Shown one piece after another: positions 46,577 through 59,074 of a stretch of 64,000 nt of DNA. Both the position numbers and the translations under genes were made by a program. The notes beneath the pieces were generated by a model. It searched no databases, was not told where the DNA came from, and saw nothing but the letters and a program-made list of their open reading frames with translations. The stretch is taken from the NCBI GenBank assembly GCA_964036195.1, contig OZ038454.1, positions 26,584,315 to 26,648,314 of the forward strand, given 5' to 3'. Within the stretch, counting starts at the first letter, position 1. Every line of letters starts with the position of its first letter. This stretch comes from Sphaerolaimus hirsutus (taxonomy: Eukaryota; Nematoda; Chromadorea; Monhysterida; Sphaerolaimidae).

Positions 46577-49500
46577 CTGGTCCTCGTCGCTGGTGGGGTC
46601 GTCGGGCGGCTGGACGGGGTCGAGCAGGACGGGCGAGCTGGCGAGGCGGCGCAGGGCGGCCAGCTCGTGCCTGGTGGGCGGCAGGGCGCGCACGCTGCTC
46701 TCCGTGTGCACCACGGCGCGCAAACGCATCGTCTGCTGCGATAAGGGACGCTCAATGGGGGGTAGTGAGGGATGTATTTACTATGCGGACGGAAAAGTAC
46801 CTATGCGTCCAAAAGTACTTATGTCTTTAGTTGATAATGCGCGTGCAGGATACTTATGTACGCATTTTCACAAAAAAAGGAAAAATATACAGCAAGGGGT
46901 TTTAAAAATTTACCCACCATAGCGAAAGCAATGTAATTGAATAAGAATATTTATTTTAAATTGTTGTTTCTTCAAATGGAATGTGGTAGATTTCCTTGTA
47001 AAGTATACAGACAGTGGGCTATACGAGGCAGTGCCAGACCACCTCACAATGCTTCACCGCGCATCACACACCCATTTTCTAGCGTGAAACCGGTCGACTC
47101 ACCATCGATCGATCATTTTATGCACACACCTCGTCTGGGTCGAAATCAATTGACGGGTGGAAATCCATGGCGCCGATGCTGTCCGTGATCAGCACCCTGG
47201 AAGCCGAGTCAGATGTTTCGGTGCGAGTTTTGACCTACGATGAAATATTGAAAGATTTTTCGATTGACATACATGGTGCGGCAATTTAGACGGACCCCAT
47301 AAAGTTTTGAATAACTTGTCACTGGGTAGTCGGATTAACGTCAAATTTTAGGTCAACATTAACAACTAAATAGGAAAGGGTTCCTGAAAATATGGCTGCG
47401 ATAGCTCGGCTCGTTCTCAAGTTATTCATGGAAACGTGTAATTGTCACTTTTCCACCACCCAGCTTTATGACCAATTGCACAAGCGCCCGCCGATTTCCT
47501 TATGGGCATAGCGAATTGGTGGCGGGCGTCAAGCATTTAGGCATGCAGCTGCGAAAAGAAAATCAGAAAAAAAGCTGAAAAAAACAATCCGATCCCGATC
47601 CCGGTCCTGAGATGTCAATCACGTTTGAACGATATCACACGGTGATGGAAAAGTGACAATGACGCGTTCGCATGAATAACTTGTGAACGAGAGGAGCTAT
47701 CGCAGCCATATTTTCAGGGATCCTTTCCTATTCAGTTGTTAATGTTGACCCAAAATTTGACGTTAATCCGACTACCCAGTGACAAGTTATTCAAAACTTT
47801 ATGGGGTCCGTCTAAATTGCCGCACCCTGTATTTAGAGAAAACAAACAGGGGAACGTTGACTTTACAAATAAACGGTTTGGTCACTGAGAATTGTCGGGT
47901 TAAGTGATCTGAAAAGCGCCAGAAGACTGGAGCGCAAAGGGTGCCTGCCGCGGTTGTCCAGGGGTGTTTGATGCCCACTGTACGCACGCAACTGTCCACC
48001 GAGTGCAGTTGCCCAGGGGTGTTTGTATGGACATCGGTATTCGCGCCAACAGACGATGATGCTACAGCTAATAAAATTACGCCTTGTCAAATTTGGCACC
48101 AGCCCTAAGCGCCAGGCGCACTTGTTTTTGCTGCTGCCCGGTGGAAAAATACAAATTGCCAATGGATAAATGGCGTAATGACCCATTTGGCTTTGGCGCC
48201 AGCGCCATGGTGCATTTACATCACTATCTTATGGACAATTACCGTATTACCTCGAGTTATCCCCCCTTGAATTAACCTCCCTCAAAATAGGCTGGGGAAA
48301 TAATACCCCCCCCGAAATGATGTACATCATGTAGCCAATGTACATGCTGTATTTATCACCGCTAATTTGCATTGCAGCTACACACAGACTAGTTTGTGTA
48401 GCTATCTACGTTTTTATGTCCAAATATACTCTGTTTTGACACATTTTTTACCTGTTTTGGGGTACGCAAATGCCTACTATTTACTATGATCCTTACGAAA
48501 ATTTCTGAAGAAAAAATAACCCCCCCAAGAATAAGCCCTCGACTCGAATTAACCGCTCTCAAATTTTGCTGGCGAAAAAACAAACCCCCATGGGGGTATT
48601 TCGAGGTAATACAGTATGTAATATGGCATGGCAACACCCATAGATATCACCTTATATGGCTGCACTGTAGCTCCGCTTGCAGCACCGCTGGATTTGAATA
48701 CTTGCTTGTATATGTTGGATGTGTTAGATTTGGATACGGGTGCAGAGTAGACATTTTGGCCACGTGATTCCTGTGCGTTGCCAAAAATGGCCGTTTAGAA
48801 TACCTAAATACAGTGAAGTATTTATAATAAGGTTAGAGCGACAATTGGTAATGAGAAAATTAATTTAAAAAGGCTGGGTTTACGCTTGCTCCAAAATTGA
48901 TTGATTTTTATCATTGGTTGGAATGGAAGCATGTTTCATGTGAAAAGTGACCGGAAGACACGTATCTATACTTCTATTTACATTAGTTGAAAACATAGAT
49001 GAATTTTGCCCGTAACAGTACCGAACCCTGTAAACTGGCCATGAAAGTGTAGCCACCATGAAGTGTAGTTCATCTAAAAAATGAAGTGTAGTTCATCTAA
49101 AAATGCACTTATCACACAAAAAATCGCCGCAAAACTCCTACACTTGTCAATCAACCCAAAAAACCTGAGTTCTAGGCCACTCATACAGCGGAGCGCAGAT
49201 ATCCAATTCCTGCACGTACGGGTGCGTCTTATTCATTCTGTGGTCGTTGTGCCGCCGCACCCTTCCCTCTAACACGGGCACCCACCTGTGATGGGGGTCA
49301 TGAGATCAATAATTACCGTATTTCCTCGAATTACCCCCCGGGGGTTTATTTTTTCAAAGTGGAAATTTTGAGGGGGTTAAACGAGGGGGGCGGGGTATTT
49401 CGAGGGGGGGTTTATTATTTCGCCAGAAATTTTTCGAAATTCCAGTACTAAATCGTTGTTTGAAACGTACACAAACGTCGAAAAATGCTACATAAAACCG

Positions 49501-51342
49501 CCATTTATAACACCCTATGGATTTATATATGTTTGTATTTACGTAGACGGTATATAACCGGTTCTAACATAACACAGTCATTGTTTTTAACATGTGTTTC
49601 TGCGTTTCCCGTATAACAAACCGCATTACGTTCTCTATACAGTAAATATGGGGGGGGTATTTCGAGGAAATACAGTATTTGCATTTTGGTATGGGTTTTT
49701 TTCCTTTATGGGTTTTGGAATTTCGGAATATTTCGTAAAAATAGTGCCAAAGGAATTATTCCCACAAAATTTAAGATTTCATTTTGGAATTTGAGATTAA
49801 TATTAATATTTAATATGGAATTAAATATTTCATTTTCAAGATTCGAATTGGTTACACCGGTCACTGGGTTCTGAATTTTAGTGAATTCACGTAAACGAGT
49901 TTGCGAAGCCACATTTAGAAAAAAATCAATTTTGTGTTTTTTCTTTCCGCAAAAAGTTTTCAAATCCCAAAATCTCATGCCACCGCTGGACACCTATGTT
50001 GCGCGTCGATGCCCATAGTCAAGCGGATGCCCAGCGCCAACGGCATGTCGCCGGTCGATATGTCCGCGGACTTTGTTTTGCCCAGTTCGTTGCCCAAAGT
50101 CGACAAGATGTTGTCCAGTGCGCTCGTGTAGCTGCCGGGGGGCAGGGTCACTTTTTTCGGTGCCACTGCGGGTTGCTGTGTCTGCAATATTACAAATGCA
50201 ATGGTAGGCAGGGGTTTATGGCGCACGATAGTAGTCAATTTTGTGTGAAATGAAATGACACGACTAGTGATGTAAAAGCGCCATGGCGCTTGGCGACAAA
50301 GCAAAAAGCGCCATGGCGCTTGGCGCCATTTTGCTCTGGCGCCATTGGCGTTTGGCGCTCGGGGTCGGAAAAGCGCCATGGCGCTTTTGGCGGTTGGCGC
50401 CAAAGTCCTGGCGCTTTTCACATCACTAGACAAGACACTGTGACGTGCGAAGCAAATTAAAATAAGAAGCGCATCAACTTTCCAGAAAATGTCGAATTAT
50501 ATTGACGGCAAATACATTTGAAATTCCACACTTCTCAAACGACTACCTAAGTATTATTTGTAATGTTCTTACACAGTTCACCAAAAATTTGAGAATTCAT
50601 CAAAAAAATTTCGTCGAAAATTATACCCACGTAGGAATTAATCCTGAACCCTGAAAACACCCCCGGTCATAGTGAGCTGGCGAAAAAATACACCCCCCGG
50701 GGGTATTTCAAGGGAATATGGTAAATATATAAACACTAAAAGAGACAATAACTACAATAACAATAACCTGCGACGGACCGCAGCGCTGGCACCCGGGCAA
50801 GTTCATGTCCCTGCGGTGCTGCTGCCAGCGCTCAGCTGTAGCCAGCTCGCAGCGACGCACAAACTCCGTGTTCGTCATGCTCGGAGACATCTTTGACATG
50901 CTGCGAGTTTCAGTCGAGTCGGGAGATAATTTTAGTTTGATTCATAATTAAAGTTTTTTATTTATATTTTTTTGCCAGAATTTTCCTGCGAGATTCAATC
51001 ATATTTTCTGACATTTTTTAAAATAGCGGAAAATCTAAATATATCACATTTACTATATTTTCCGGGTTTTATATTTTTCCAGGGTTTTCCAGAGATTTTC
51101 CCAAGTTATTTTTAATAATATTCTTCCAAAATCACTAATCTCACTGCACACTCAAACCGACACACTGTCCCTTTCCTTGAACGGCGATACGCAATCAGAT
51201 TCAGACAGGCGCCCCTCGGTGATCTTGTTGCCTTCCTCGACGGACCGGTTCAGGGGCTTCGAGCGCGCCGCGGTGCCGCTGCCGCTCAGAATTGTGCCGC
51301 CGGGTGGGCGGTTTTGGATTGGAGCGACAGTTTTTGAGGGGG
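46577..51342 (-). CDS. Unidentified multi-exon protein gene, at least 5 exons
   Basis: Minus-strand exons in order: possible 51162-51342, then 50768-50900, 49994-50181, 49165-49285, 47130-47234, 46577-46735. The five later exons have GT-AG sites and matching phases (0, 2, 0, 0). The 50768-50900 exon contains a possible start MSKMSPSM; the upstream exon is protein-like (Pro/Gly/Ser-rich) but its donor is weak. Recognisable text: TNTEFVRRCELATAERW and a Cys-x2-Cys, SYTSALDNILSTLGNELGK, KTHPYVQELDICAPLYEW, then an acidic exon ending in DPDE and an Arg/Leu-rich exon ending TSDEDQ. No membrane segment and no domain I recognise. The 3' end of the gene was not found, so it is partial as annotated. 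Codon use is GC-rich like the other host genes. Confidence 0.7.
47272..47829. mobile_element. Family I long-TIR element
   Basis: CATGGTGCGGCAATTTAGAC...GTCTAAATTGCCGCACCCTG flanked by TA. The arms of about 185 bp are highly similar; the centre has no ORF. The left end is 37 bp upstream (minus sense) of exon 47130-47234. Confidence 0.8.
48242..48614. mobile_element. Family A inverted-repeat element
   Basis: TA-CCGTATTACCTCGAGTTATC to TTTCGAGGTAATACAG-TA with the ATGTACATCATG core. The rest of 47830-49164 shows only isolated GGCGCC words near 48195. Confidence 0.75.
49316..49675. mobile_element. Family A inverted-repeat element
   Basis: TA-CCGTATTTCCTCGAATTACC to TTCGAGGAAATACAG-TA. It begins 30 bp upstream (minus sense) of exon 49165-49285. 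Confidence 0.75.
50264..50429. mobile_element. Family D element with clear ends
   Basis: CTAGTGATGTAAAAGCGCCA and, at the other end, GGCGCTTTTCACATCACTAG. The interior is almost entirely GGCGCC/GCGCC palindromes. This copy defines the family ends. Confidence 0.75.
50645..50720. mobile_element. Family A element, right fragment
   Basis: CCCCC-rich text then GGTATTTCAAGGGAATATGG-TA. The left end is missing. Confidence 0.45.
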
Positions 51343-52537
51343 CTAGATTTATGGTGTGAATTTGTTTTCCGAAATTTTACACGCGCGGTGAGATTGAATG
51401 CGCTTCTTTTGACTGGGATGTCCTAACGATGACAAACAGAAATTTGAATGCTTTTAAATTTCTATTCATCCTCAAACATAAAAAAAATATTTTTTTCGTT
51501 CCAGAAAACATCGAGAGTCGTTTTTTTGTTAGAAAAATCGACAAATCCAGCGACCCGACAAAAAGTGTCGGGCCAATCAAATCCCGCCCCTGGCGACACT
51601 GCGATGCCGGGAATGGGCGTGGCCGGCCGCGTGAGACCAGCGCCAGATTTTCCATGGCGCCGCTTGGCGCCGCCGCGGCGCGTGGCGCCAGCGCCAGTGT
51701 TTTTCGCCGGCGGCGTCACGCAGGAATTTGTCGAATCCGAACGGCTTGTTGACTGAGAAAGAGAGCTGGCGACTGAAGAGAAATGTTCGATGCGTTAATT
51801 CTGATGTCAAGTGGATAAGTGACGAGAAAAGTGTCAAGTGTTATTTGAGTTGTCAAGTTAAGTTGACATGGAACCTAGTTGACACCCAGTAGCGCAAATT
51901 CGGCCGCCAAATTTGTTTCATCCTTTTTTACTCTGGGCTATCCCACAAACTGTGTAGGTATTTTTATTAAGCCCCGCCCATCCCCACGAAAACCAACAGT
52001 GCTCATTTCGCGACGACCAGACATTTGCTAAATTTTTTTTAGGTTAATTAGCTTAAAAGCGAGGAGTAACTGCCAGTAAATTATCCAAGATTATCGCAGA
52101 ATTATTGTAATTAATTTCGTATAATAGCTGTTATCTAAGCTGTGGTGAATCGATCATTTGTAAGAGGGATGGGGAATAAAATTGAGTTGTTCATTTCTGT
52201 TAATCTGGATTGTGGTCGCTCGCATCATTTAAAATCACTTAAAAAGTTGGTTCTATTGGAAATATCCACACCCCGCCACCTTCAAGTGATAAATTTAGTT
52301 TAAAGTTTCAACTTCAGGGACGAGTGATTGTCGTTTAAAAATACTAGAATGTCACAAATTCGTCACTAGACGAGGTGCGGAAATGATCTCAAAAAACATC
52401 ACCAGAATCTATCAGTGACTTTTTATGGCGTGGCATTGAATCTAGATTTAAAATGTGATGACTAAAAATTCTGCTACAAAATCTAGTAAACATACTATTT
52501 ATTCTTATTGATGATTGCAAATATCGAGGATCATATA
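51343..52537. other. Intergenic DNA with a GGCGCC patch
   Basis: 51580-51720 holds GGCGCC/GGCGCGG words of family D type near a GACACTGCGATGCC stretch. 51430-51560 has an inverted AAAAACATCGAGAG/AAAAATATTT region. No exon supported. Confidence 0.4.
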
Positions 52538-52945
52538 CCGTATTACCTAGAAATACCCCCAGGGGGTTTATTATTTCGCCAGCAAAATTTGAGGGGGGAT
52601 AATTCGAGGGGGGTTATTCGAGGGGGGTCTATTATTTCGCCAGAAATTATGGGAAATTCCCCATACGCAGACGTAGAAAAATCGAACAATCACATAGATT
52701 TATGTGTTTATAGGCATATATTACCGTATATACACAAAAACCCTTCCCTAACGTCACTTAATCATCAGTTTTAACGTGTGTTCTGCATTGTACAGATCAC
52801 AAACTGCGGTATTTGTCATGTACGTTCACGTTACACTCCATTTAGGGGGGTATTTCGAGGGGGGGGGTTATTATTTCCTCAGCCGAAATGTAGGGGGGGG
52901 GGGGGGGGGGTTAATTCAAGGTGGGGATAATTCGAGGTAATACGG
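52538..52945. mobile_element. Family A inverted-repeat element
   Basis: TA-CCGTATTACCTAGAAATAC to AATTCGAGGTAATACGG-TA with GGGGTTATTCGAGG units; it is the reverse orientation of the 11607-12031 copy. 52946-53858 shows nothing recognised beyond a possible AATATACGGT end at 53381. Confidence 0.75.
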
Positions 52946-53858
52946 TAAATGTGAATGCGCGCCGGAAAATCTACCTTTATATGTAAATTGATACATGAAT
53001 GTTTTCATCAAAAAGAGCACATGCTCAAAGTTGTGCAAGGTAGTGTTGTAAAATATTTAGCTGACCCTCCAAAGAGCAAAGATTTACCTAAAATGACATT
53101 TATAAAATTTATATAAAATGACATTTTCACCCACGCATAATAAGGGAGGCTGTTCAGCTGAGAAAGTGACATAGACTTCTTCATTTAACAATTACACAAA
53201 TCAATGTAACGCATATTCTTGAATATCATTCAATTTATAGGTACGCGGTAAATTGCCAGATTTTTTCACAAGAACTTTTCTCCTGAACGTAAACACAAAA
53301 CTCAACTTTTGAACAATCGAACATCTCAACTTCAAAGCTTTCACTCGACATACAGGTGTCAAAAAGGGGGTGTATTCAGGAATATACGGTAGCTTGAGCG
53401 CTGATTAACCACCATATATCATATTCTAATGAGGGGTCTCTTGATAAGGGGGTCTCGTATCGGAAATTGGGCACTTTTAGTTATATATCCACGTTTAAAT
53501 TACCTGAAAAATACCGAAAATGTATAGCCAAATAGTCGACGAAAATCGACCACGTAAAGATATTTCTATAATAACTCGTATAGAATATCTATCGACATCA
53601 AGAATCATTGAAAAATCGACATATTCAAACCAGATCGTCCCAGCCAAAATAAATGGATGAACATATTTCGAAAACGCCTTCCGTTTAAAAATTCGTAACC
53701 GGAAGATTTGCATACTGCGCTTCAAATAATACAAATCAAAGAAAAAATTTCGGGGGCACGTTGTGATTCCAACTCGATTTCGTGCAAAAGAAAATAGAAA
53801 AAAGACTAAGAGACAACAACTGTTTCAGCGGAGTGTTGTGCCGCACAACAGAATATAT

Positions 53859-54497
53859 TTGAGGCGTCCAATTCTAAAAGTCGACAAGTCCAAAATATGA
53901 AAATTTTGAGTTAGGCCCGGAAACGTCATCTGGGGCTACTCCTGCACATTTTTCATAATTTTCCATAAATTTTTTTGACTTCACATGCCCATATGGCAAA
54001 GTGCCAAATTTGACATTTTTAGGGAAAAATGCAAAAAATTTGGGCAAGAAGTCGACAAGTCCACTTAGTTTTGGGCTAAAAGTCGACAAGTCCACCTTCC
54101 GCAGCCTTTTTTATGGGAAAAAAACGCAAGAAATGTGATAAGTCCATCATGGACACCGATTTCTAAAAGTCGACAGGTCCATAAATTTCCCACAAGGCAG
54201 GCGTTGCGCCGGCGGGAACAAAAATGTTCTCGAGTGAAAGAAGTCGACAAGTGCATTTTCCTCCCCGAAACGGTTTTGTTCTGTCCGAGTAGAATTTTAT
54301 AGACACCCAATTTTTCCATTATACGTAGAGAGCAGGGGCTGAAAATTTGACACTTTATTGTTAAAATTTTTAACTTATTGTTGAGCATGAGAGAGCCCCA
54401 TTGGACACGCACTGGAATTGGAAATGAAACTTAAAATGCGATTTACTCAAAATCGCATTTTGTGGACTTGTCGACTTTTAGAATTAGACGCCTCATT
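53859..54497. mobile_element. Family F inverted-repeat element, second copy
   Basis: TTGAGGCGTCCAATTC...GAATTAGACGCCTCA; it aligns along its length with the reverse of 30813-31464, including the repeated AAAAGTCGACAAGTCCA. Confidence 0.75.
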
Positions 54498-54525
54498 TAT
54501 GTGGTCAAATCTGCAGCTGGAAAAG

Positions 54526-54690
54526 TGAAAAACAACAATGATAAGTCAAGTTATAAGTAGACAGTCAAGTGACAAGTAAACTCATAAGCGCTACGAGTTT
54601 ACCTGTCACTTGACTTAACCCTTATAACTTGACTTATCATTTCACACTTTTCTTGTCACTAGTCCATTTGCAGAATTGGCACCAAAAACT
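54526..54690. repeat. Family B-like palindrome downstream of TOM40
   Basis: AAGTCAAGTTATAAG and CTTATAACTTGACTT arms around TAAGCGCTAC, ending with CATTTGCAGAATTGGCACC, a family B end. Only one end is clear. Confidence 0.5.
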
Positions 54691-54894
54691 TGACTCCATT
54701 CGAAAGTTGCAAATGAGGCAAACACTCCACGAAAAAAGCAACAAAAAACTTTCAACGCCCAACAACAGAAACTGGCGACAATCCAAAAAATCAAATACCG
54801 AAGAAAAAACTACTACCAGCGTGCATACATAGTAAACACATTATCTATCCGTTGCCTAACCAAAATCACTCTAAACAAGCGAACAACTCAATCA

Positions 54895-57800
54895 TCAGCC
54901 AATGATCAAACCGATGCCAAACTTGGACGCCGCCTTGGCGTGGTTCAGCATGCCGGACAGGGCGAGCGTGAACGGCAAGGGCGTCAGGCGTTTTTCCACC
55001 ACAGCGCCCACCGTCCATTGAGTGTCCGCAGAGGCTGCGATTTCGGGGTTTGATAAAAAGACATGTAAAAAATGTAATTTGAAGAAAGTGAAGATTTTGT
55101 TACTGAAATTTTAACATTTTATATGACAGGGATCAAACGAGATCGAGCATTGCATTTTGAGTGTGTAATGGCCAAATTTAACTGTTTGAAACAAAAATTT
55201 TTTCTTAAAAATGTTTGAAAAAATGTTCGTTTAAAAAGTAATTTTACCTCAGTAAATACTTTCCAAAATTCCAAAACTGGCACCCGTACCTCAAAACCCC
55301 CCGCTACCCCCCAACCTCTCAACATCAAATTAGCCTTGGGCAGCTCAATCTGGTATCCAAAAGTGGCCACCGACTCCCTCAATCTAGTATTGGTCTCCCA
55401 CTCGACGCCCAGCTGCAACCCATCGCCAGCATTGTGGTAGTAGCACAGGTGCAGCCCCGTGCGACCCACCGCTGCTGAGGCGACGCAATTGGGGCCTGGG
55501 GGGGTGCGTTTTTGGCAAGGGTCCAATTTCGATGTGAGATTATATTTGGAGGTTATGTGGTGTTTTGGGGGTCACGTCATTTTCTCGAGGTATAGAAGGC
55601 AGAAAAATTGGAAAACTGGCTGAAAAACGGTTAAAATGTTCTAAAAGTAAAAAATAGTTTAAAATAAGTTTATAACCACATAATTATCTAGAACATTGTG
55701 GCGATGTTGAAGATGAAATGGTCAAGATTTCCGATTTTGAGTGAGATTTGAAGCACAATCTCTCAAAATTTGCTCTAGAAGAGAGGTAGATTTAGCTGAA
55801 TAGTTGGGGGGTCGGACTCAGGGGATAGCAGCAAAAAATTGCTTTGGGATATATAGATAGCTGTCCCATTTGGGGCAGTAACACCCACCTCTGAAAACCC
55901 TGTCGATAAATCCCCCCAACCCACCATTATACCTAGCCGCGTAACTGAGCGCGGTGACCCTGCCCCCGGGCACCATGCTGCCATACTGATAGACCATTTC
56001 CAGGCCCAAATCCAGCGAGGGCACTATCCTCCGGAGATACTGCGCCACGCAGATGCCCGACTCGGAAACTAGGTCTGGATTGGCCAGGGTCAGGCCCGCA
56101 GACCACAAACGGGCCCGGTACTCGGCCGAGGATTGAAACACGCCGAATTTCGACTGAGTGGCGGAGTTTGGGAGTAGCGGTCATTGGTTGGGTATTTAGT
56201 TGATCGAAATGGACCCGCGCACGTAAGTCAAATTTTCGAAACTGATGAGGTTTCAGAACACGTTGACAGAGCCGAAAAATGATTCATTTCTATTAAGTCA
56301 AATGTGTTTCAAACTCACGATGAAAAATTCTCGAAATTTTTGGAATACTCTCCAATTTTCGAGGTCTTAATACTACTACAAGTGTGACCGTCACAGGAAA
56401 CATCCAGCCTCCAAAATCCCTAATAGCACAAAAAAGCGATTTTATCCAAACCTGTGCTATTTGAGCTTGGGTCTTGATGCGCGTGCGGCCGATTTGGTGC
56501 AGCAAAGTGGCGGACGTGTTGCCGCTGAGGTCCACGTCCCCCAGCAAAACGGGAAATGCCTGTGAAAAGGTGAAAATTAAAAAAAGCCTTCTTAAATTCT
56601 CCCGTTCTACCCAGTTAACCAAAATTTTGTGAGAGTCGCTAGTCCCGAAAATTGGAAAACCAGTGCCGATACCTGTTGACGAAAATATCACCACCTGTTA
56701 CGCTTGAAGCATATTTATGAGAAAGTGTTTAGTTTGCATATAGCCGTAGACCATACACCGCACAATCAAGTCGGTGAATAAAATAAAAATAACATCGCTG
56801 CATTTTCAAACAGTTGTGATTTGAAAACTTCCTGCAATGTCCCAAATAGTGTCATCTCCAGCGTCAAATATGAAATAAAATGGAGTCTCTATAAAAAGAA
56901 ATTTTTTTATTTTTATTATTGAACTTTTGATATTTTGCATAACATTTGACAAATTCGTATGATGTTTTGCATGACATTAAACACTTTACAGCCCCAACCC
57001 CAATTAAACCCAGCTGCACGCACCTCGTCGGCGCTGATCTGCTTGGTGCCGACGTAGGTGGCGCCGAAGCGGTAGCCGTTGTTGGCGGGCGACAAGGTGA
57101 CCGTGTGCGTCACTTGGAAGTGGTTCGACAGCCCCTTCTGCAGCATCGCCTTGGCCCCGTCGAAGCAGATCGGGAACACGTCTAAGGGTGGGTTCGATTG
57201 GATTGAAAAGAATGTCGTGAGATTAAAGATTGAAACACATTTTTAAAAGAGGTTCAATATATTTATGAATAACACGGTTTCATTTGTGCCTCAAAAACAC
57301 TGTTGCAGCTGCAGGGGTCAATTCCGCAAATGGTGAGAAGTGGCAAGTAAAAAGTCAAACACGGTTTTACGTTCTCTTGTCACTTTTGTCTAATTGTCTT
57401 TTTTTCTTCATGTTATTCCATTTCGCACTTTCAATTTATTTTTTTAAACTTTCAACTCACCCCATAAAAATTGTTTTTTTTTTCCTCCACTCTGGGAATT
57501 GGCACAACAATGAGCTCCTAATTATGAATACACACAACAAAGAGAAGCCATCCCACTTCGGATTAAGTATTTTACCTACAATTCACCTTTGCACTTTTTG
57601 TGCAGATCCTCATAACTCCCTGGGTTGTTTTTATACTCGCTCGTATCGACATTCGGCGCGCCGGGCGGCCCGCCGGGAAATCGGGGCGCGCCCGCGCTAG
57701 ACTCCGCCCCCGCGCTGCTCTCCTGTTGCGACGACTGAAAAAAAGATTTAGAATTTAGTTTTTAGTTTTTCGTGGCGATTAATGTGTAGTGGGCTGGCTG

Positions 57801-58193
57801 GTGGTTAGTGAGGTCGGGAAAAACGTTTTCAGTTTTGCACTTCCGATATTTTGTAAACTCACACCGACCACAGTGATTTTTAGCAAAACTTCGGTGCTAA
57901 TAAAGTTGAGTTCCCGACTAGATCAGTTTAAACAAAAAAATCAACGTTTTCCCGTCAAACCGTAAACCGCGACGAACAACACTCGCTTCACGTGTTTCCA
58001 AGCAGAAAAACGTGCCACCAAAATTAGGAAACAAGCGCCACCCCACCCTGCAAACCTGCATCTGCGTCGGCTGGTGCCCTTTATTCGGGTTGCCCGACTG
58101 CCCGACGTCGGGGTTGGCGCCGAGATGCAACTGCTGGGCGCGCTGCTCGCTGTACTGCGCGCCGCTGTCCGCCCGCGCCGACCGGTAAAACAT
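54895..58193 (-). CDS. TOMM40: TOM40 mitochondrial import channel, 7 exons
   Basis: Minus-strand exons: 58056-58193, 57587-57734, 57024-57181, 56452-56559, 55925-56153, 55316-55495, 54895-55034; all junctions GT-AG with consistent phases, giving 366 residues, the usual length. The N-terminal part is Gln/Pro/Gly-rich and cytosolic or lumenal by family precedent. NPGSYEDLHKKCKD starts the barrel domain, then GLSNHFQVTHTV, YVGTKQ, FPVLLGD, LANPDLV, FGYQIELPKANL and the C-terminal strand ending KFGIGLIIG (the beta-signal). Tom40 forms the pore of the outer-membrane translocase through which nearly all nuclear-encoded mitochondrial proteins pass. The donor of exon 6 (GTTGGG) is weak, but the phase and protein fit. 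Confidence 0.95.
57315..57505. mobile_element. Family B element in TOM40 intron 2
   Basis: CAG-GGGTCAATTCCGCAAATGG to CTCTGGGAATTGGCAC, with AGTGGCAAGTAAAAAGTC and TTTTTTTAAAC/TTGTCAC words inside. Right flank is AAC, so the duplication is not clean. Confidence 0.6.
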
Positions 58194-59074
58194 AAAAAAC
58201 AATCGAACAATAGCGCGGCGCGGCCGGTTTCACTTTTTTTATTTTTTTTTTTTTTATCAATTTCGATGTGATGAAATTCGGATGGACGGAAACGTTGTTG
58301 TCGTTTTTTTATAGAGCGGCCAGAGTTTTACGTCGGAGAGTATTCGCCAGAACTGGATATATTATGATCGTTAATGGCAACGATCTTCAGATACGATGTA
58401 TGACCCACCTAATATTACTGATTTGGATACGCCTAGTCAGATCGGGTTATTTATGAAATTTTGGTCCACGTCCAAGTTACTAGTTGTGTATTTTTTGGAA
58501 GCTTTTTTCTCCAAATCTTTCAAATGTATCTTACATTTTGCCAATTTTCAACCTTATTATCACTGTTTTCGTCTTTTAATGCAGGTTATATATATATTTT
58601 TAGCTATTTTTGGCATCTTTATTTATATTTACAGAAATTTCGAAAGTTTGGCCGGCTGCCAAGTCTGCATAAAGGGGTATCACGTACCTTGACACTGGCG
58701 GCAAAGCTAGAACTGTCTCTGTTCACAGTTCTTGCTGCGCTTGTCATTTATATACCGTTTAGCTGAATAAAATGCATACTTAACTCTTTCAACTTTAAAA
58801 AGTTTCAATTTTTTTTGAGGTAAAACTCACTCAAAACTAAATTTGAACATTTATGTTTGTTCGGAATGGGGAACTTTTATCACCTCTCTGGTTAAGAGCT
58901 TACTTAATTGGGACTGGCTATCCAAAAAGTTCACAATTTTGTAAGGTGAACTCCAGAGGTGCCTCGCGGCTACATGAGACACTTTCAAAGTGTCTCAATT
59001 TCATGAATTTTTAGTACGACTGTTTCTTCTGATTTTAAAATATAAAAAACCCCAAAAAATCGTAAGCGAAAACG
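58194..59074. promoter_or_regulatory. Divergent promoter region, TOM40 and PSMA3
   Basis: 881 bp separates two opposite start codons of housekeeping genes, so it should hold both promoters. A GC-rich patch (GCGCGGCGCGGCCGG) lies 20-40 bp before the TOM40 start. No TATA box could be assigned. The middle is AT-rich. Confidence 0.55.

Noticed and set aside
46229..46729. Read-through of the Arg/Leu-rich exon into a 166-codon ORF
   Set aside because: The part past 46577 crosses a good donor site and a family B-like element; only the exon portion is kept.
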